A stretch of 6,898 bases of DNA, from the NCBI GenBank assembly GCA_013153455.1, contig JAADEK010000033.1:1-6898 (forward strand), given 5' to 3'. The position numbers and the translations under genes were made by a program. The notes under the pieces were generated by a model, which saw only the letters and a list, made by a program, of their open reading frames with translations, was not told the DNA's origin and made no database searches. Numbering within the stretch: position 1 is the first letter of the stretch; each line of letters opens with the position of its first letter. Of this stretch, positions 1-4,395 are shown one piece after another. The DNA is from Aquificota bacterium (GTDB lineage Bacteria > Aquificota > Aquificia > Aquificales > Aquificaceae).

Positions 1-1772
1 TCCCTTTCCTCCTCCTGAAGGAGGAGCTCCTCTTTCACTTCCCTCTCGCCCCAGTCCTTAGGCAGTATCCTTATCACACGTTTTGCGCCCTCAACGAGGG
101 CACCGAAATCCGGTGAGCGCCTCGCCTCATCAAGGAGCCTCACGCTCCTGATGACGCGATAGGGTCGGAGAGCGGAGTGAGCACCGAGGGAAGCCCTCAC
201 GATATCGTGAGGGTAGCCCTCAAGGTAGCTGATTAGCCTCTGGCGGAAGAACTCCTCCAGCTCCCCGAGGCGCTCAAACTCCCCGTATATATCTTTAAAC
301 CCTCCGAGGTCAACGTCAAGACCCTTCTCATCAAGTATCTTTATGATACCGAAGGCGCTCCTCCTGAGACCGTAGGGGTCCGAGCTTCCCTTCGGAATCT
401 CCCCCGCTTTAAAGAGGGCGTATAGGTTGTCTATCTTATCGCTCAAGGAAAGAACCGTTCCGGTCGGGGTTTTCGGAACCTCGTCGCTCAAGGTCTTCGG
501 CTTGTATTGCTCCCAGAGGGCTTTTGCCACCTCCTCGTCCTCCCCCTGCTTGAGCGCGTATACGTATCCCATGTATCCCTGAAGCTCGTCAAGCTCCTTC
601 ACCATCTCCGTAAGCAGGTCAGCCTTTGAGAGGAAGACCGCACGCTTTACCTTTTCCTCATCACACCCGACGAGCCCGCAGAGCCTGAGGGCTATCTCCC
701 TCATCCTCTCTTGCTTTTCATACATTGAGCCCACTTTCGGGTGAAAGACGACGTTCTTAAGGAGGGGAACGAGCTCCGAAAGCGGACGCTTTAGGTCTTC
801 CTTGTAGAAAAAGAGGGCGTCCTCAAGCCGAGCCCTTATCACTTTCTCGTATCCTTCCCTTACCTTTTGGGTCGGCTCGTTGTTGCTCACGCCCACGAAG
901 TAGGGAAGTAGTTCTCCTTCTTTCTGAACGCAGAAAAAGCGCTGGTGGTGCGCAAGGACGTGAACGATTACCAGAGGAGGTAGCTCAAGGTATTTTGTCG
1001 GGAAAGAGCCGAGAACCGCGAAGGGATACTCAACGAGGTTGGTGACCTCCTCAAGGAGTCCCTCAACCTCAAAAGGCTCCCCCCCGACGCTCCTTGAAAG
1101 CTCCCTCACTTGACTCTCAACAATCTCTTTCCTCTCTTCGTAGCGGGGTATAACGAAGTTTTCCTTCAGAAGGCTTTCGTATTCCTTCGCGTGCGCGAGC
1201 GCTACCCTTTTGGGTGAGAGGAATCTGTGCCCCCGCGTCTCGTTGCCTGCGACTACGCTCCCGAACCTCAGGGGAACGACGCGCTCGTTGTGAAGCGCGA
1301 CGAGCCACCTGACCGGTCTTGAGAATGTAATATTTGACGAGTCCCACCTCATGCGTTTGGGGAACGGAACGGAGAGGAGTATTCTTTCAAAGTCCTCCGC
1401 GAGTTTCTCAACGGGTCTTTTCTCCCTTACTTTCTTAACGAGTGCGACGTATTCTCCTTTATTTTTTTTTAGGATTTTTACCTCATCGGGTGATGCGTTG
1501 TTTTTCTTCAGGAAGCCCTCAAGGGCTTTCGTGGGCTTTCCTTCCTCGTCGTAGGCGACGCTCTTGGGGGGACCCCAGATTATCTCCTCCCTAACGCTTT
1601 CTTCGTTCTTGAAGTCCTCAAACAAAAGGGCGAGTCTCCTCGGTGTCCCGAAGAGGTGAACCCTTTTCGCCTTCAGTATCTTGTTTATCTCCTCTTTCAG
1701 GAATTCAAGTGCGGGGTTTATGACTGAGGCGGGGAGTTCCTCGGTTCCTATCTCAACGAGCAGATAGTCCAT
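1..1772 (-). CDS. glyS: Glycine--tRNA ligase beta subunit, C-terminus cut by window edge
   Basis: Beta subunit of the bacterial alpha2beta2 glycyl-tRNA synthetase, a cytoplasmic enzyme that charges tRNA-Gly for translation; the family's beta chain mainly recognises the tRNA while the alpha chain (glyQ, not in this window) carries the class II catalytic core. The reading frame is open for 590 codons from ATG at 1772-1770 to the left edge. Family landmarks appear in order: EIGTEELP (residues 7-14), GTPRRLALL (42-50), MRWD (141-144), FSRPVRWLVAL (150-160), GNETRGHRF (176-184), HHQRFFCVQ (275-283), the HD-like region with LKNVVFHPKVGSMYEKQER (338-356), and DKIDNL (445-450) before DPYGLRRSAFGI (465-476). 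The missing part should be roughly the last 100 residues of the anticodon-binding region, judged from family length. There is no frameshift. It lies 27 bp downstream of the ParB-like gene on the same strand, so co-transcription is likely. The ribosome site is weak (GCGGGAA next to the ATG). Confidence 0.96.
   Translation of the reverse strand, partial: MDYLLVEIGTEELPASVINPALEFLKEEINKILKAKRVHLFGTPRRLALLFEDFKNEESVREEIIWGPPKSVAYDEEGKPTKALEGFLKKNNASPDEVKILKKNKGEYVALVKKVREKRPVEKLAEDFERILLSVPFPKRMRWDSSNITFSRPVRWLVALHNERVVPLRFGSVVAGNETRGHRFLSPKRVALAHAKEYESLLKENFVIPRYEERKEIVESQVRELSRSVGGEPFEVEGLLEEVTNLVEYPFAVLGSFPTKYLELPPLVIVHVLAHHQRFFCVQKEGELLPYFVGVSNNEPTQKVREGYEKVIRARLEDALFFYKEDLKRPLSELVPLLKNVVFHPKVGSMYEKQERMREIALRLCGLVGCDEEKVKRAVFLSKADLLTEMVKELDELQGYMGYVYALKQGEDEEVAKALWEQYKPKTLSDEVPKTPTGTVLSLSDKIDNLYALFKAGEIPKGSSDPYGLRRSAFGIIKILDEKGLDVDLGGFKDIYGEFERLGELEEFFRQRLISYLEGYPHDIVRASLGAHSALRPYRVIRSVRLLDEARRSPDFGALVEGAKRVIRILPKDWGEREVKEELLLQEEER
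194..213. repeat. Perfect 20-bp palindrome inside glyS
   Basis: The arms CCCTCACGAT and ATCGTGAGGG are exact reverse complements with no spacer. The site lies in the coding sequence for residues near 520-527 of GlyS (PHDIVRA), a stretch that is conserved in the family. It may be only a by-product of codon choice, because no run of T follows it on either strand. Function is unknown. Confidence 0.5.
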
Positions 1773-1799
1773 TTCCCGCTAAACATTTTATCACACAAA

Positions 1800-2579
1800 C
1801 TAAAACTCTTCTAACTCTTCCTGAGAAAAGTCCACCTTCGGTATGTTCTCCTTTATCTTCTCAAATACGGTGTAAAAGTCGTCATCAACCTTCCTGACGC
1901 GCTTTCCGTATGCGAGCTGGAATGCTTTTGATATTATAGCCTCTTTGTGAAGCGCGTTCGTAAGACCGAGCTCCTTGTATTTTTCCTCCATAACCTCCCG
2001 AACGTCCCGAAGAACTTCCGCCCTCCTTTCGCGCTCCTTTTCCGCTTCGCTCAGGGGAAGCTCAAGAAACTCGTCAACCTTCTTCAGAACCTTCTCAAAT
2101 GCGTAAGCGGGAAACCGCTTCTCACCGAAGCGGTCCGTTATGAATCCCACCGTGAGGTAGTAGGGCTCCTCCACCTTGCTCTCAAGCTCATACTCGCGCA
2201 TATCGGGGCTTTCGGACAGATACTTCATAAAAATCTCGTAAGCTTGGTGGGCTTTGTCTTTTAGGTTCGGTGCCTTTTCAACGTTGAGGGCTATGACGTA
2301 GTCTTTTGCTTCCTGCGGGAGGACTATGACCGGAACCTCCCGAAGACCGAGAAGCTCCGCAGCCTTGAGCCTGTGCTGACCGTTTATAACCTCGTAGTCC
2401 TCCCCGGACTCAACTACGAGTATCGGGTCTACAAAACCCACCTTCTCTATACTCGCCATCAGGCGCTTCACGAGCGTCTCGGATATGTCCCTCTGTATGG
2501 AGGGAATCTTTATCCTCTCAACGGGCAAAAGACCTACCTTCAGCTCGTAGCCCTTGAGAGGCTCCCTTACGCTCAGCAT
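1800..2579 (-). CDS. Stand-alone ParB/sulfiredoxin-fold (ParB N-terminal-like) protein
   Basis: A 259-residue soluble protein with an N-terminal ParB/Srx-type domain (about residues 14-100). Visible marks are the IPSIQR box (25-30), a helix ending in KVGFVDPILVV (46-56), and the phosphate-binding-type motif EVINGQHRLKAAELLG (63-78), followed by the strand VPVIVL (82-87). In this fold the GxxR box normally contacts nucleotide phosphate. The rest is mostly helical and charged (98-259), including ALNVEKAPNLKDKA (97-110) and PAYAFEKVLKKVDEFL (157-172); I see no helix-turn-helix or dimerisation region of the Spo0J/ParB type, so a classical partition role is doubtful. From memory, similar stand-alone proteins occur in thermophilic bacteria and Crenarchaeota; function is unassigned. 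ParB-fold proteins include CTPases, nucleases and a free-serine kinase (SerK), so an enzymatic role is possible. ATG at 2579 is preferred, with a weak TAGG before it; an in-frame TTG at 2600 would add seven residues. It heads a likely operon with glyS. Confidence 0.85.
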   Translation of the reverse strand: MLSVREPLKGYELKVGLLPVERIKIPSIQRDISETLVKRLMASIEKVGFVDPILVVESGEDYEVINGQHRLKAAELLGLREVPVIVLPQEAKDYVIALNVEKAPNLKDKAHQAYEIFMKYLSESPDMREYELESKVEEPYYLTVGFITDRFGEKRFPAYAFEKVLKKVDEFLELPLSEAEKERERRAEVLRDVREVMEEKYKELGLTNALHKEAIISKAFQLAYGKRVRKVDDDFYTVFEKIKENIPKVDFSQEELEEF

Positions 2580-2584
2580 ACCTA

Positions 2585-2592
2585 TATAAAAT
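2585..2592 (+). promoter_or_regulatory. Candidate -10 element for the subtilase gene, near-leaderless
   Basis: TATAAAAT ends eight bases before the start codon at 2601. No Shine-Dalgarno-like purine run precedes that ATG, and an in-frame TGA at 2592-2594 excludes an earlier start. If TATAAA is the -10 hexamer, transcription would begin about three or four bases before the ATG, giving an almost leaderless mRNA. No convincing -35 hexamer stands 16-18 bp upstream; TTGAGA at 2554-2559 is about 25 bp away, which is too far. Confidence 0.4.
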
Positions 2593-2596
2593 GATA
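2591..2596 (-). promoter_or_regulatory. Candidate -10 element for the ParB-like gene/glyS operon
   Basis: Read on the minus strand this is TATCAT, 11 bases before the ATG at 2579, and it overlaps the plus-strand -10 candidate. Use of it would place the transcription start about five bases before the ATG. Any -35 region must lie inside the first codons of the subtilase gene, and none is obvious there. The alternative is that the promoter lies further upstream, within the protease coding sequence. Confidence 0.22.
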
Positions 2597-2600
2597 CCAA

Positions 2601-2648
2601 ATGAGGAAGGCTCTGCTCGCGTGTGCCCTCGTCGGGTTTTCTTTCGGG
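2601..2648 (+). other. Signal peptide of the subtilase
   Basis: Residues 1-16 show a basic n-region (MRK), a hydrophobic core (ALLACALVGFSF) and a small residue, Gly16, before the charged KEY. Cleavage near Gly16/Lys17 is the simplest reading. LLAC at residues 5-8 looks a little like a lipobox, but only four residues precede its last four-residue stretch and the hydrophobic core continues past the Cys, so type I processing is favoured over lipoprotein processing. Confidence 0.7.
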
Positions 2649-4352
2649 AAGGAGTATATACTGAAGGGTGAGCTGAGTCCCGAGCTTTTGCCCTTTCTGA
2701 AGAAGAAGCTCGGGGAGGGTGTTTATCTCTTGGAACTTCCCGAAGGGAAGTTATCTTTACTTTCAAATAGAAAGGACTTCGTCCTTGAGGAAAACAGGAA
2801 GCTAAGGGCTTTGGGCGTTCCGAACGACACGTGCTACGGGCTAAAGTGGGGGCTTGAGTTTATAGGTGCCCAGAGGGCTTGGGACGTAAGCGTCGGGGGC
2901 GCGGATGTATACGTCGCCCTCTTTGATACGGGTGTTGATTACAACCACCCCGACATCAGGGATAACCTCTGGAGAAATCCGGGAGAGGTTTGTTACAACG
3001 GGGTGGACGACGATAACAACGGATACGTTGACGACTGCTACGGTGTTAACGTCCTTTGCTACCCGAACGGCTCGTATAACCCGTTTGCGCCGGGTTGTAA
3101 CGCGCCCGATGCTCTTGACAACGAGGGACACGGGACATTCCTCGCGGGCATCATAGGAGCGGTCGGGAACAACGCTTACCTTATCCCGGGCGTCGCGTGG
3201 AGGGTAAAGATAATCCCTTGTAAGTTTCTCGGAAGGGCTGGTGAGGGGGATATAGCCGGGGAAATCGCGTGTTTTGAGTATATAAGGAGTATTGAGAGAA
3301 AATACGGGATTAGGGTCGTTGCGCTGAACGCGAGCTACGGGGGTGAGTATCCACCGAGCGATATCCAAAGGGAGTATATAGCGAACTTCGGGGGTGTTTA
3401 CGTCACCGCTTCGGGAAATTCGGGACAAAACAACGACATTATAGACTTCTACCCTTGCAACTACAACCTCCCGAACGAGGTCTGCGTCGGTGCGCACGAC
3501 AAGGCGGGGGCGCCCGCGGACTTTTCACACTACGGTTTTAACACCGTCCACATGTTCGCCCCCGGTGTTGATATAGTGAGCCTGCTTTTGGGACGCTATG
3601 CGGACACCTGCGACAGCTCGCTCGGCATAGCGTCGGGGACTTCTATGTCCGCACCCTTCGTTACGGGAGCTTTAGCCCTACTGTTTGCTAAGAACCCTTC
3701 CCTTGACCCCCTGAGCGCCAGAAAGGAACTCCTCCTTACCGGCAAAAACTCCCCCCTTTACGACGGGCTCAGCTACACGTGCAACGTCCTTGAGCTTTAC
3801 AACCTCCTCACGGGAGAATCCTCCCAAAAGCTCTGCGCCTCCTCCCGCTCCCTTGACTTTGGTTCCCTCCCCGCGGGTGAGGAGAGCACCCTGAGCTTGA
3901 GTATAAGGAGCACCGGCAAGGAACCCCTTGAGGTGAGGAATGTATACGTTCAAGGGGAAGGCTTCGGGGTTGCGTCGGAAGACTGCACGTCGCGTGCCCT
4001 TCCCCCCTTTTCCGAATGCACCGTAATCGTGTCTTTCAGACCGCAGCGTGAGGGAACCTTCAACGGTAACCTAATAATTGAGTTTGGGGGAGGAGAGAGG
4101 GTGATTGAGCTGAGCGGATACGGGCTTTACAACCCCTTTTATACACCCCCTCAAACTACCCCCGAGAAAAGCCCGCAGACGGACAACCAAGTTCCGGTAA
4201 ATGAACCCGTTGAGGAGCCTGTTGTGGACACAAATCCCGCCCAACCTGTCGCTGAACCGGTGTCCGGTGGCGGTGGAGGCGGTTGTAATACCGGGAACAG
4301 TATCCTTTTGGCTTTAATTCCTCTACTGAAGCTCCTCAGAAGGTTTAAGTGA
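2601..4352 (+). CDS. Secreted subtilisin-like serine protease (S8) with ASH-type domain and Cys-containing CTERM-like tail
   Basis: An exported endopeptidase of 583 residues. The order is: signal peptide (1-16); short prodomain-like region (about 17-75); S8 catalytic domain (about 76-405); Ig-like ASH/choice-of-anchor D-type domain (about 412-508, starting SLDFGSLPAGEE and ending ELSGYG); Pro/Glu-rich linker (511-555); and a CTERM-like tail (556-583). The catalytic triad is complete: Asp109 in FDTGVD, His177 in GHGTF and Ser348 in GTSMSAP, with oxyanion Asn273 in ASGNSG. The Asp-rich insert NGVDDDNNGYVDD (133-145) is common in bacterial subtilases and is a likely calcium site. Besides one Cys in the signal peptide and one in the tail there are 14 cysteines, suggesting disulfides in an exported thermostable enzyme. 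ATG 2601 is the first possible start because an in-frame TGA lies at 2592-2594. It is divergent from the ParB-like gene and convergent with rpoC, so it is probably transcribed alone. The substrate is unknown; nutrient or surface-protein processing are both possible. Confidence 0.94.
   Translation: MRKALLACALVGFSFGKEYILKGELSPELLPFLKKKLGEGVYLLELPEGKLSLLSNRKDFVLEENRKLRALGVPNDTCYGLKWGLEFIGAQRAWDVSVGGADVYVALFDTGVDYNHPDIRDNLWRNPGEVCYNGVDDDNNGYVDDCYGVNVLCYPNGSYNPFAPGCNAPDALDNEGHGTFLAGIIGAVGNNAYLIPGVAWRVKIIPCKFLGRAGEGDIAGEIACFEYIRSIERKYGIRVVALNASYGGEYPPSDIQREYIANFGGVYVTASGNSGQNNDIIDFYPCNYNLPNEVCVGAHDKAGAPADFSHYGFNTVHMFAPGVDIVSLLLGRYADTCDSSLGIASGTSMSAPFVTGALALLFAKNPSLDPLSARKELLLTGKNSPLYDGLSYTCNVLELYNLLTGESSQKLCASSRSLDFGSLPAGEESTLSLSIRSTGKEPLEVRNVYVQGEGFGVASEDCTSRALPPFSECTVIVSFRPQREGTFNGNLIIEFGGGERVIELSGYGLYNPFYTPPQTTPEKSPQTDNQVPVNEPVEEPVVDTNPAQPVAEPVSGGGGGGCNTGNSILLALIPLLKLLRRFK
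4266..4349 (+). other. CTERM-like protein-sorting tail (Gly run, Cys, short membrane helix, basic end)
   Basis: Residues 556-583 consist of six glycines, Cys562, the sequence NTGNS, a hydrophobic stretch ILLALIPLLKLL (568-579) and the basic end RRFK. This architecture matches the general plan of GlyGly-CTERM, JDVT-CTERM, MYXO-CTERM and Synerg-CTERM sorting signals, which are removed by rhombosortase or CPBP-type intramembrane proteases; the Gly-run-plus-Cys form most resembles the Synerg/JDVT types as I recall them. A Pro/Glu-rich spacer precedes it, as in other cell-surface proteins with such tails. The plain alternative is an uncleaved C-terminal membrane anchor. Confidence 0.65.
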
Positions 4353-4395
4353 GGGGAAAGCCCTCAGGAGCTTTCCCCCGAAGATTTTTGTTTTT
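4353..4395 (+). terminator. Rho-independent-type terminator of the subtilase gene
   Basis: A perfect 9-bp stem is formed by GGGGAAAGC (4353-4361) and GCTTTCCCC (4370-4378) around the loop CCTCAGGA. After six bases comes a T-rich stretch, TTTTTGTTTTT (4385-4395). The stem starts at the base right after the protease stop codon. The spacing between stem and T-run is longer than in a textbook terminator. On the minus strand no T-run follows the hairpin, so it should act mainly on plus-strand transcripts. From 4364 onward it overlaps the last codons of rpoC. Confidence 0.65.

Noticed and set aside
1117..1554. Short open frames on both strands within the glyS region
   Set aside because: The glyS frame runs without a break through this interval with matching family motifs, so these are out-of-frame shadows.
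2114..2134. Inverted repeat ACCGCTTC / GAAGCGGT with 5-base loop in the ParB-like gene
   Set aside because: It is within coding sequence, has no T-run on either side, and stems of this size occur by chance.
1800..2600. TTG start at 2600 for the ParB-like protein
   Set aside because: It has no ribosome-binding sequence, would directly abut the divergent ATG, and adds only seven residues outside the conserved domain; ATG at 2579 is simpler.
2734..2752. Hairpin AACTTCCC-GAA-GGGAAGTT early in the subtilase gene, followed by a moderately T-rich stretch
   Set aside because: It lies in coding sequence for ELPEGK-type residues, the downstream bases are not a T-run, and 8-bp stems with short loops are expected by chance in a window of this length.
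2651..3380. Repeated GAGTATATA-like strings in the subtilase gene (near 2652, 3277 and 3371)
   Set aside because: Each encodes Glu-Tyr-Ile in frame with the common ATA isoleucine codon, so they reflect codon use and not promoters or operators.
2841..3497. Open frame of 218 codons on the minus strand
   Set aside because: It lies wholly antisense to the catalytic domain of the subtilase, shows no recognisable motif, and is rich in Arg/Val as expected from the complement of a GC-biased gene.
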